Assembly (NCBI GenBank): GCA_910586765.1
Contig: CAJUJJ010000059.1
Span: 1-8,081 of the forward strand
Source of the DNA: an uncultured Clostridia bacterium
Lineage (GTDB): Bacteria > Bacillota > Clostridia > Lachnospirales > Anaerotignaceae
DNA length: 8,081 bases
Reading direction: 5' to 3'
The translations under genes and the position numbers were made by a program. Of the stretch, positions 1 through 5,966 are shown piece after piece. The stretch's first letter is position 1; each line of letters starts with the position of its first letter. Under the pieces are notes generated by a model. The model had not been told where the DNA came from and made no database searches. It was given only the letters and a program-made list of their open reading frames with translations.

Positions 1-21
1 GGGTTATACCCGCAAAGGAAA

Positions 22-53
22 AACCACCAGATTGTCTGGTGGTTGCTTTTTTT
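22..53 (+). terminator. Intrinsic terminator of an upstream gene outside the window
   Basis: A perfect 10-bp stem (AACCACCAGA at 22-31 with TCTGGTGGTT at 35-44) closes a three-base loop and is followed by GC and seven T residues at 47-53. This is a textbook factor-independent terminator for rightward transcription. It must serve a gene that lies left of the window, since no rightward gene precedes it here. Confidence 0.9.
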
Positions 54-85
54 ATATAAATAAGCTGTACTATAGTAATATAGGT

Positions 86-119
86 AAAAGCATTGCGGAG
101 GGAAACACAATGCTTTTTT
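86..119. terminator. Second hairpin terminator, possibly two-way
   Basis: AAAAGCATTG at 86-95 pairs perfectly with CAATGCTTTT at 108-117 around a 12-base loop, with a T run through 119. Read leftward, the complementary strand also ends in four T residues, so the hairpin could end the leftward cysteine-rich gene, whose stop codon lies 44 bases away, as well as rightward read-through. The loop contains GGAGGG, which looks like a ribosome binding site but has no usable start codon after it. Confidence 0.75.
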
Positions 120-162
120 ATTGTGATAAAATAAGGAGAGAGTACATACAAATAAAATAGCA

Positions 163-1173
163 TTATCTTTTTGGCATATTATTTTTGCTTCTTACAGTAA
201 AGCAGTTATTTTTTGGTGGAGTATTGCAACCACAGTTGTCATCACAGTTATTGTTGTTGCAATTATTGTTATTGCAGTTGTTGTTGCAACCACAGTCATT
301 TACATTACCGCCAGAGGTACAGTTACCTAATCCACGACAATGTGTTACATCTGTTTTTGGTGCAAAAATTTCCATAGGGAATTCTAATTTATCAAAGAAG
401 TCGCAAGGGTCTGGATTGGATACGCAACGGATTTCGTCTGGTATACAGTTTCCAGATGTTGGTATCAAAAGGTTTGTGGTGCGGAACATTCTAATAATAG
501 AGAACAAACCTAATGTAACATTTACTGCAATAGGTGCACCATAAGAAACATCGTTCATATTTGTGTCACCACAGTTACATGGATAGTTGCAAGTACAGCT
601 GTTAGTATATTTTAATTCTGCCAATAAACCTACACCAGTACCTTCTACACTAACAAATGGCCCTGCTGCTGTTTCATCAAAGCACTGATACAAATCAGAT
701 GCAACAGTTACTTCTGTTTCTGATGAGCCAGTTGCACCACCAAATAATGTTACTTTTTGATTATAGGAATTTGTTCCTTCAATCGTACCAATACAAACGC
801 TTTCGCAGTTTCTAAAATCAAGTGTATATAAAAATGTGTATTTTACTTCTACGTCCCAGCAGCTAGAACGGAAAGGATTTTTCTTTTTGCTTATGATGTC
901 AATTTTAGATAATGATGTGTTTTTAATGGATACGCTGACTGCATTACATGGAGGAACAATAACATCTCCTTCACAAAATGCTTCTGTACCATTTGAAATA
1001 CCTCTTGCTGCTCTTGCAGGGCCTATGATAGCAGGAGAGAGGCATTTTTGAAATCTTAACTGGTCAAATATTTTTTGTGCAATAATACATTCTTCATTTG
1101 CATTATTGCCACAGCAGTTTCTACATTCTGCACTTAAATCAACCTTATTATTTTCAAAATCAAATGCTCCCAT
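163..1173 (-). CDS. Cysteine-rich spore-coat-like protein with C-terminal Cys/Asn repeat
   Basis: The product is a 336-residue protein of unconfirmed function with 28 cysteines and no signal peptide or membrane helix. Residues 30-275 look like a folded, beta-rich domain. They contain GPARAA (51-56), PPCNAVSV (74-81), NPF..SCWDVEVKY (99-111) and CDFFDKLEFPMEIFAP (257-272), a pattern I associate with conserved hypothetical proteins of Clostridia. Residues 294-316 are a low-complexity Cys/Asn/Gly tail with cysteines every five residues at 300, 305 and 310. The start is set by AAAGGAGG eight bases upstream. A sigma-K-like promoter precedes it. High cysteine content, no export signal and mother-cell-type control suggest a cross-linked spore coat or exosporium protein made in the mother cell. 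That role is inferred, not shown. It is a single-gene unit, divergent from the stalk-domain gene. Confidence 0.85.
   Translation of the reverse strand: MGAFDFENNKVDLSAECRNCCGNNANEECIIAQKIFDQLRFQKCLSPAIIGPARAARGISNGTEAFCEGDVIVPPCNAVSVSIKNTSLSKIDIISKKKNPFRSSCWDVEVKYTFLYTLDFRNCESVCIGTIEGTNSYNQKVTLFGGATGSSETEVTVASDLYQCFDETAAGPFVSVEGTGVGLLAELKYTNSCTCNYPCNCGDTNMNDVSYGAPIAVNVTLGLFSIIRMFRTTNLLIPTSGNCIPDEIRCVSNPDPCDFFDKLEFPMEIFAPKTDVTHCRGLGNCTSGGNVNDCGCNNNCNNNNCNNNNCDDNCGCNTPPKNNCFTVRSKNNMPKR
226..294 (-). repeat. 15-bp tandem repeat coding for Cys-Asn4 units
   Basis: Within the 3' end of the cysteine-rich gene the DNA repeats with a 15-base period and encodes C-N-N-N-N units, flanked on both sides by a CGC motif (residues 294-296 and 314-316). 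The 13-mer TTGCAACCACAGT occurs at 224-236 and again at 284-296, exactly 60 bases (four units) apart. Units differ by Asn codon choice (AAT or AAC), so the array is old or under selection rather than freshly duplicated. Confidence 0.75.
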
Positions 1174-1216
1174 AATAAAAGCCTCCTTTAAAAATTGTTT
1201 TTGATTGTTTCTTTTA

Positions 1217-1243
1217 TATCATATGTATTTTATAAAAATGGGT
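1217..1243 (-). promoter_or_regulatory. Sigma-K-like promoter of the cysteine-rich gene
   Basis: Read on the minus strand, AC (1243-1242) is followed by 16 bases and then CATATGATA (1225-1217). This matches the published Bacillus/Clostridium sigma-K consensus AC-N16/17-CATAnnnTA at every defined position. The -10 end lies 43 bases before the start codon, leaving room for a short leader with the AAAGGAGG site. The match is short and the region AT-rich, so chance cannot be excluded, but the gene it would drive is coat-like. Confidence 0.5.
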
Positions 1244-1317
1244 GCTACTTCTAAGTTGTCCTTTTTTCTATTTTTTGATGAAAAAAGACTTGTACAAACA
1301 AAGACAAGCAGTATTTT

Positions 1318-1333
1318 ATAACAATATTGTTAT
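1318..1333. promoter_or_regulatory. Perfect 16-bp palindrome, possible operator
   Basis: ATAACAAT and ATTGTTAT form an uninterrupted perfect palindrome between the two divergent promoters, about 75 bases upstream of the leftward -35 and 55 bases upstream of the rightward -35. Symmetry of this kind is typical of a dimeric repressor or activator site. I do not recognise the regulator. A sequence this AT-rich makes chance palindromes more likely than usual. Confidence 0.35.
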
Positions 1334-1387
1334 TGTAATGCTAAAATAGTACAGCAGAATACAATTTCACAAAAATAACGGTTTAAC

Positions 1388-1416
1388 TTGACATAATCAT
1401 ATAGAAGTAATATGAT
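1388..1416 (+). promoter_or_regulatory. Near-consensus sigma-A promoter of the stalk-domain gene
   Basis: TTGACA at 1388-1393 is a perfect -35 box, followed by exactly 17 bases and TATGAT at 1411-1416 (five of six -10 bases). It is the best housekeeping promoter in the window. Transcription from it would give a leader of about 65 bases before the ATG at 1488. Confidence 0.75.
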
Positions 1417-1430
1417 TACTATAATCATAT
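1394..1430. promoter_or_regulatory. Three-copy 9-bp operator over the promoter
   Basis: The 9-mer TAATCATAT occurs at 1394-1402 and 1422-1430, and its exact reverse complement ATATGATTA at 1410-1418. The second and third copies form a palindrome with a three-base centre that covers the -10 box. The first and second form an inverted repeat across a seven-base gap in the spacer. A protein bound here would block RNA polymerase, so repression is the simplest reading. The regulator is unknown and not encoded in the window. Confidence 0.55.
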
Positions 1431-1474
1431 GGAATAATATTTTGTTTGATAAATAATTGAACTATTTTAATTAT

Positions 1475-1481
1475 GAAAGGA
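1475..1481 (+). promoter_or_regulatory. Ribosome binding site that points to a start at 1488
   Basis: GAAAGGA ends six bases before the ATG at 1488. It is the only good ribosome binding site near this gene. The first in-frame ATG of the long reading frame, at 1528, has only A/T-rich sequence without a purine block in front of it. This marks 1488 as the ancestral start. Confidence 0.7.
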
Positions 1482-1527
1482 AAACGTATGAGAAAACTTT
1501 TTACAAAATACAGTATTTTATTTATTA

Positions 1528-2484
1528 ATGATACTTTGTTGTTGCAGTATTACTGTTTCAACAAAAGCTGCGACATTTATTACATCTGTTATAGTTGATT
1601 TAAAAGGCGAAGGAAAAGAAATTTCAATGAAGTTACCAGCAAAAGAAATTCAATTTCAAAATAAGCCTTATATACAACAATATGCTGTTATGTTTCCTCT
1701 AAAAGAATTATTGGAAGCTATGGGTACAAAAGTTGAAGTAATAAATAATAAACAACAAGGAACAATGACAGTTACTATAGGAGAAAATAAAATACAATTT
1801 TTTGATAAACAAAAAACAATAATAGTAAATGGTATAGAAAAGGGACTTTATAATGCAGCGAATATTATAGAAAATGATGTTTATATTTCAGTATATGACA
1901 CTTATGTATTATTTCATACCCATTTTGTAGATTGTGGCTATTTCAAAGAAGAAGATATTCATAGATTTGAAATTATTTTTGGTGAAGACATAGATGGAAT
2001 AAAAGTAAGTGCAAATTTCAAACAAGAAATTCATAATTACTACATAGATACAAAAGAACTCTATGATACTATGAAAGATAGCGAATGGTACGAAACATCA
2101 AAGCGTTTTCCGCCATACAGACAAAAAAAGGAGTATTTGTTGACAAACAAAATATGTAACACTTATGAAAAAGATGGAGAAATTATGATAGCAGTAGCAG
2201 ATATGAAAAAATTAACAGTACCAAATACACTTTGGGACATAAAGTGGAATGATGAACAAAATACAGCTATTATCAAAACATATAACACAACACCAAATGA
2301 TGTTGTAATAACAAAAGACAGTAATATTATGAATTTAAACGGCAAAAATGTAGAGATGGCAACAGCAGCAGAAATAAAAGACAACAGACTTTATATTCCC
2401 GTAAAAGCAATGTTTGAAATATTAGATGTTCCAGAACAAAATATAATATGGATAGCAGAAAAAGAAGTGATATTGACATACTAA
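1528..2484 (+). CDS. Secreted stalk-domain protein (copper amine oxidase N-like), frameshifted in its signal peptide
   Basis: The uninterrupted frame gives 318 residues. Residues 45-130 (PYIQQYAVMFPLKELLEAMG..VEV..., then VTIGENKIQFFDKQKTIIVNG) and 265-318 (NLNGKNVEMATAAEIKDNRLYIPVKAMFEILD, then IIWIAEKEVILTY) resemble stalk domains of the copper_amine_oxidN1 type (PF07833). These form beta-rich modules on exported proteins of Firmicutes, often near the cell surface, and carry no amine oxidase activity themselves. The middle is unassigned. The visible N-terminus, MILCCCSITVSTKAA, is only the second half of a signal peptide. The positively charged first half (MRKL) lies at 1488 in another frame behind a proper ribosome binding site. 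From 1488 the frame ends at TGA 1596-1598 after 36 codons. As written, the gene is probably not made or exported efficiently unless the shift is an error, is phase-variable or is bypassed. It has its own promoter and terminator. Confidence 0.75.
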   Translation: MILCCCSITVSTKAATFITSVIVDLKGEGKEISMKLPAKEIQFQNKPYIQQYAVMFPLKELLEAMGTKVEVINNKQQGTMTVTIGENKIQFFDKQKTIIVNGIEKGLYNAANIIENDVYISVYDTYVLFHTHFVDCGYFKEEDIHRFEIIFGEDIDGIKVSANFKQEIHNYYIDTKELYDTMKDSEWYETSKRFPPYRQKKEYLLTNKICNTYEKDGEIMIAVADMKKLTVPNTLWDIKWNDEQNTAIIKTYNTTPNDVVITKDSNIMNLNGKNVEMATAAEIKDNRLYIPVKAMFEILDVPEQNIIWIAEKEVILTY

Positions 2485-2495
2485 ATATTATAATA

Positions 2496-2528
2496 AAAAG
2501 GCGAGAGTAATATATACTTTCGCCTTTT
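2496..2528. terminator. Two-way intrinsic terminator between converging genes
   Basis: AAAAGGCGAGAGTA (2496-2509) pairs with TACTTTCGCCTTTT (2515-2528), 14 bp with one G-T wobble and a five-base loop. T runs occur on the outgoing side in both directions (four rightward, five leftward). It sits 12 bases after the stalk-domain stop codon and 9 bases beyond the asnB stop codon, so it can end both converging transcripts. Confidence 0.9.
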
Positions 2529-2536
2529 GCTATTTA

Positions 2537-4390
2537 TTATAATTGTATATTTACATGATATTTTTGAAGCCAATAATTAATTTGTATTACATAGGCAATC
2601 ATTTGAGGGGCAGCCATAAGCTGACCATACCAAGGTTTACCATAGTCAGAAGGGCTTTTTAAAAAGCGATTGACTTTATCTTTATCTAAAAATTGTAGCA
2701 CTGGAGAACTGCTGTCATTTATAATTTCTTTTAAACGGTTAGAAAGCAGTGCTTCATATTTTGTATCATATGTTTTAGGGTAGGGGGATTTTCTACGGAA
2801 TAATATTTCTTCTGGTAAAAATCCTCTGCCTGCCTCTCTTAAAATGTGCTTTACAACACCATCTTTTGCTTTGATATTCCAAGGAATATTCCAAAGATAT
2901 TCTATAATATTGTGGTCTGCAAAAGGAACTCTTGCCTCTAAACCAGAATACATACTTGTTCTGTCCATACGGTCGAGAAGTGTCTGCATAAACCATTTTA
3001 AATTAAGATAAGAAATTTCACGTCTGCGAGCTTCTTCTGGTGTATCTTCCTCTAGTCGAGGTGTTTCTGCAACAGAACGATGGTATGTTTCGCTGACATA
3101 TTCGTCCATATTTAATTCTGCTAAAAAATCGTTTGAAAGCAATACTTTTCTTGCTTCTAAATCCATTGTCCAAGGGAATGTATCTGCTTCAAAACATTCT
3201 TTTTTATGAAACCAAGGATAACCACCAAATATTTCATCAGCACATTCTCCTGTCAATGCCACTTTATGAGTTTGTTTTACAACAGAGCAAAAATATAGCA
3301 TAGAGGAGTCTACATCAGCCATACAAGGCAAATCATGAGCATCTACAGAAGCGGTCAACAAATCAGCTTGTTTTGCTGTTTCACATTCCAAATAATGATG
3401 CTGAGAGCCCAAAAATGACACCATCTTTTCTACATAAGGGCGGTCTTGAGAAGGCTGAAAAGCATTTGCTTTAAAATATTTGTCATTGTCCACAAAATCA
3501 AATGAAAATGTGTGTAATTGTTTTCCTTGTTTTTTTAACTCTAGTGCACAAATAGCAGAAACAATGCTACTGTCTACTCCTCCAGACAAAAATGTGCATA
3601 TAGGTACATCAGAAACCATTTGACGGCGTATAGCGTCTTGCACTAAAAAAGAAGTCTTTTCAACCGTTTTTTCATAGCTATCTGTATGAGGGCGACTTTG
3701 CAATTTCCAGTAACAATGAATATGTTTTCCATATGTGTCAAATGTCACAAAATGTCCAGAAAGCAATTCATCAATATCTTTATAAACACCGCAGCCGTAT
3801 GTTTTAGCTGGGCCTATGCTGAATACTTCATTTAATCCTTTTTTATCTATAATTGGCTCAATACCTGTATATTGAAAAAGTCCTTTGAGTTCTGAAGCAA
3901 ATACGATTGTATCATTTTTATTAGTATAAAAAAGTGGTTTGACACCTGCTCTATCACGGAATAAATGAAGTTGTTTCTTTTTGGTGTCTGCTATAGCAAA
4001 TGCAAATATACCATTTAATTTTTTTACGATGTCTGTACCATATTCTAAATAGCCATATAATATCATTTCTGTATCGCTTGTAGTTTCAAAAATATAGCCT
4101 TTTTGTATTAAATCCTCTTTGATTTCTTTTGTATTATAAATTTCGCCATTGTATACAATAGCATATTCCTCTCCATACATTTTTTTAACCATAGGCTGAT
4201 GTCCTGTAGTTAAATCTATAATAGAAAGGCGAGCGTGAGCCAAACCAAAGCAGTCATTCATATAAATACCACTGTCATCAGGCCCTCTGTGAGAAAGAGC
4301 CTCTTTCATATTATAGAGTATTTTTTTGTATTTTTGTTCGTTTTTTGTAAATTGCTGTTGTGGGTTAAAAAATCCTGCAATACCACACAT
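2537..4390 (-). CDS. asnB: Asparagine synthetase, glutamine-hydrolysing
   Basis: This cytoplasmic enzyme converts aspartate, glutamine and ATP to asparagine, glutamate, AMP and pyrophosphate (EC 6.3.5.4). The N-terminal class II glutaminase domain starts with the nucleophile Cys2 (MCGIAGFF), exposed after removal of Met1, and carries HRGPDDSG (34-41), ARLSIIDL (53-60), YNGEIYN (80-86) and SDTE (105-108). The synthetase domain has the ATP-pyrophosphatase loop SGGVDSS (269-275), GECADEIFGGY (381-391) and DRMDRTSMYSGLEARVPF (473-490). At 617 residues it is close to the usual length of bacterial AsnB-type enzymes, and all key residues I can check are present. The start has AAAGGAGG eight bases upstream. 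It lies 22 bases after the permease stop codon and is evidently cotranscribed with it. No T-box leader is visible between the two genes. Confidence 0.96.
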   Translation of the reverse strand: MCGIAGFFNPQQQFTKNEQKYKKILYNMKEALSHRGPDDSGIYMNDCFGLAHARLSIIDLTTGHQPMVKKMYGEEYAIVYNGEIYNTKEIKEDLIQKGYIFETTSDTEMILYGYLEYGTDIVKKLNGIFAFAIADTKKKQLHLFRDRAGVKPLFYTNKNDTIVFASELKGLFQYTGIEPIIDKKGLNEVFSIGPAKTYGCGVYKDIDELLSGHFVTFDTYGKHIHCYWKLQSRPHTDSYEKTVEKTSFLVQDAIRRQMVSDVPICTFLSGGVDSSIVSAICALELKKQGKQLHTFSFDFVDNDKYFKANAFQPSQDRPYVEKMVSFLGSQHHYLECETAKQADLLTASVDAHDLPCMADVDSSMLYFCSVVKQTHKVALTGECADEIFGGYPWFHKKECFEADTFPWTMDLEARKVLLSNDFLAELNMDEYVSETYHRSVAETPRLEEDTPEEARRREISYLNLKWFMQTLLDRMDRTSMYSGLEARVPFADHNIIEYLWNIPWNIKAKDGVVKHILREAGRGFLPEEILFRRKSPYPKTYDTKYEALLSNRLKEIINDSSSPVLQFLDKDKVNRFLKSPSDYGKPWYGQLMAAPQMIAYVIQINYWLQKYHVNIQL

Positions 4391-4412
4391 AAAGAAATCC
4401 TCCTTTCTTATA

Positions 4413-5792
4413 TTAAAGCAAAAAGCAAGCTGTTACAAATGTGAATATAAATCCTATAAAAACAGGCACAATATTTTTGCGAGCAAGCTCTAAAGGGTCA
4501 ACATTGCATATTGCTGCAACAGGTATAATTCCCCAAGGTACGATTGTACCGCCACCTACAAAAACAGCACCTATTTGTCCTAATGCTGCAAGTATAGGCA
4601 CAGAGCCATTTACAGCAGAACCAAATGTTTGAGCCAAAGAACCTGTTAGAGGCAATCCAGAAAATCCAGAACCGTCTAAACCAGTTAGAGCACCTATTAC
4701 AAGCTGTATAAAAGCGGTAATATATTTGTTGAGAGGGGTATTATTTGCCAACCAAATTGCCCAGTCATTGAGTATACCAGATTGATATTGTTCTCCTAAT
4801 ATCGTGGTGATACCTTCTCCTCCTAAAAAGAAAAATGCACCAATAATAATAACAGGAGCAAATATTTTAATAGCAAATAAAAAACCATCTGTGACATAAT
4901 CTGTTACTTTTTCAAGAGATTGCTTCCCAAAAGCTATTATAGCACCAAAACACATAAGTAATACAGCTGTTCCTGCTACAATGCTGGTAGCATCTCCGCC
5001 TTTTAAATCAAATAAAAGCATAAAACAAACATCTAATATAAATGCAATAGGTGTAATTACAGCAAGTATTAAAGCTGCTTTTGAATGTTGTTTTTTTTCA
5101 GGCTCTGTTACAGCAGAAATAGAACGAGCAATTATTGTAGTATCTGTAGTAGATAAACTTTTTCTGTTAATCAAAAATGCAAAAACAACGGTACTAACAC
5201 CCATAACAATAAACAAAGGACGACCAGTTGACAACAGTTCTCCTGTAGTAATACCTGCAGAACTTGCAGAAATAGCTGGTGCTCCTTGTATGACAAAGTC
5301 ATAACTTAATCCTATGCCATGACCGAATAAATTAATTGCCATAGCAGCAGCAAGTGGTTTTAAACCAGCTTTTACAGCAAAAGGCAACATAATAGTACCT
5401 AATAATGCTACAGAAGGAGAAGGCCACAAAAATAAAGAACAAATTAACATTGTAATACCCAGTATCCACCAAGTAATGGCAGGTGTTTTCATTACTTTCG
5501 CCATAGGCATCATAATTAATTTATCGCTGCCCAAATCCATAAGGCATTTTGAAAATGCTGTAACAAGTGCTATTGTGGCTATGATTTCCATAAATTCCTT
5601 ACCAGCATATAATATTGCTTTAAATATAGTTTGTATGCCTCCTATAACGCTGTTTGTACCTACAATGCCTAATAGAAAAAGAAATGCAATACAAGCAATG
5701 GGGGTGTCTTTTCGTAGTATCATTACAAATAATATACAAATGACACCAATTAAATAAACATAGTGCAAAGGGGTTAATGAAATAGATAACAT
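4413..5792 (-). CDS. Ion-transporter-type permease, C4-dicarboxylate or GntP-like, substrate unknown
   Basis: This 459-residue inner membrane protein has about 11-12 hydrophobic segments and no cleavable signal peptide. Residues 150-175 (AMAINLFGHGIGLSYDFVIQGAPAIS in part) and 370-390 (LDGSGFSGLPLTGSLA) resemble the re-entrant hairpin loops, rich in Gly, Ser and Pro, that form the substrate site in ion-transporter-superfamily carriers. WPSPSVALLG (123-132) and GGGTIVPWG (413-421) are similar. I place it near DcuC/GntP-type carriers and uncharacterised Firmicute permeases, and cannot name the substrate. A hydrophilic loop at about 210-238 divides the two halves. The start has AAGGAG eight bases upstream. 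It is the first gene of a two-gene unit with asnB, which makes a link to aspartate, asparagine or another dicarboxylate a fair guess but not proven. Confidence 0.8.
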   Translation of the reverse strand: MLSISLTPLHYVYLIGVICILFVMILRKDTPIACIAFLFLLGIVGTNSVIGGIQTIFKAILYAGKEFMEIIATIALVTAFSKCLMDLGSDKLIMMPMAKVMKTPAITWWILGITMLICSLFLWPSPSVALLGTIMLPFAVKAGLKPLAAAMAINLFGHGIGLSYDFVIQGAPAISASSAGITTGELLSTGRPLFIVMGVSTVVFAFLINRKSLSTTDTTIIARSISAVTEPEKKQHSKAALILAVITPIAFILDVCFMLLFDLKGGDATSIVAGTAVLLMCFGAIIAFGKQSLEKVTDYVTDGFLFAIKIFAPVIIIGAFFFLGGEGITTILGEQYQSGILNDWAIWLANNTPLNKYITAFIQLVIGALTGLDGSGFSGLPLTGSLAQTFGSAVNGSVPILAALGQIGAVFVGGGTIVPWGIIPVAAICNVDPLELARKNIVPVFIGFIFTFVTACFLL

Positions 5793-5822
5793 AATAAAAA
5801 CTCCTTAAAATGTAATTCATAC

Positions 5823-5853
5823 ATTATATGAAAAAATGAAAAAGGAGTTACAA
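5823..5853 (-). promoter_or_regulatory. Candidate promoter of the permease-asnB operon
   Basis: On the minus strand a perfect -10 box TATAAT lies at 5828-5823, with TTGTAA (5853-5848, four of six -35 bases) 19 bases upstream, a longer spacer than ideal. It lies about 30 bases before the permease start. A short inverted repeat, TACAT-N5-ATGTA, sits further upstream at 5875-5889. No alternative is clearly better in this intergenic region. Confidence 0.4.
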
Positions 5854-5905
5854 GTATACAAAAACAAAGCTATTTACATAAATAATGTATAACTGTGCTA
5901 AAGTG

Positions 5906-5934
5906 TTGTACTTTTCTATAAAACATGGTAGTAT
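5906..5934 (+). promoter_or_regulatory. Extended -10 promoter of the SLATT-like gene
   Basis: TTGTAC (5906-5911) is followed by 17 bases and TAGTAT (5929-5934), with TG one base before the -10 box (5926-5927), the extended -10 arrangement that compensates for weak boxes. The start codon follows 32 bases later, leaving room for the AAAGGGGG ribosome binding site. Confidence 0.5.
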
Positions 5935-5966
5935 GGAAATAAATCAAATAAAAGGGGGAAATTTGC

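Larger units (their letters stand above)
1174..1487. other. Divergent intergenic region with dense regulatory sequence
   Basis: This 314-base stretch separates the leftward cysteine-rich gene from the start codon at 1488 of the rightward stalk-domain gene. From left to right it contains the leftward ribosome binding site (1182-1189), a sigma-K-like promoter (1217-1243), an imperfect A/T hairpin (1258-1289), a perfect palindrome (1318-1333), a sigma-A promoter (1388-1416) overlapped by three 9-bp motifs (1394-1430), and the rightward ribosome binding site (1475-1481). I see no coding region in it. Confidence 0.7.

Noticed and set aside
185..544. Rightward open frame of 119 codons across the cysteine-rich gene
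   Set aside because: Its Leu/Gln-rich start is simply the complement of the Cys/Asn repeat, it has no ribosome binding site, and the opposite strand has a well-supported gene.
1258..1289. Imperfect hairpin CTTTTTTC/GAAAAAAG with a GTC/GAC extension
   Set aside because: The stem is homopolymeric A/T with a bulge and lies between divergent promoters where no terminator is needed; chance pairing of A and T runs explains it.
1488..1598. A separate 36-codon peptide gene starting at 1488
   Set aside because: It has a good ribosome binding site, but after about 13 codons it is just the out-of-frame reading of the stalk-domain gene; a broken signal peptide explains it better.
4981..5304. Rightward open frame of 107 codons inside the permease gene
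   Set aside because: It is antisense to a clear membrane protein gene and lacks a ribosome binding site and recognisable family features.
5836..5892. Small rightward frame of 18 codons (MKKELQVYK...) between the divergent genes
   Set aside because: There is no ribosome binding site in front of it, and it overlaps the candidate leftward promoter and ends upstream of the rightward one.
5793..5966. Possible asparagine T-box or other riboswitch before the permease-asnB operon
   Set aside because: The leader from the candidate promoter to the permease start is only about 30 bases, too short for a T-box, and no specifier or antiterminator structure is visible.
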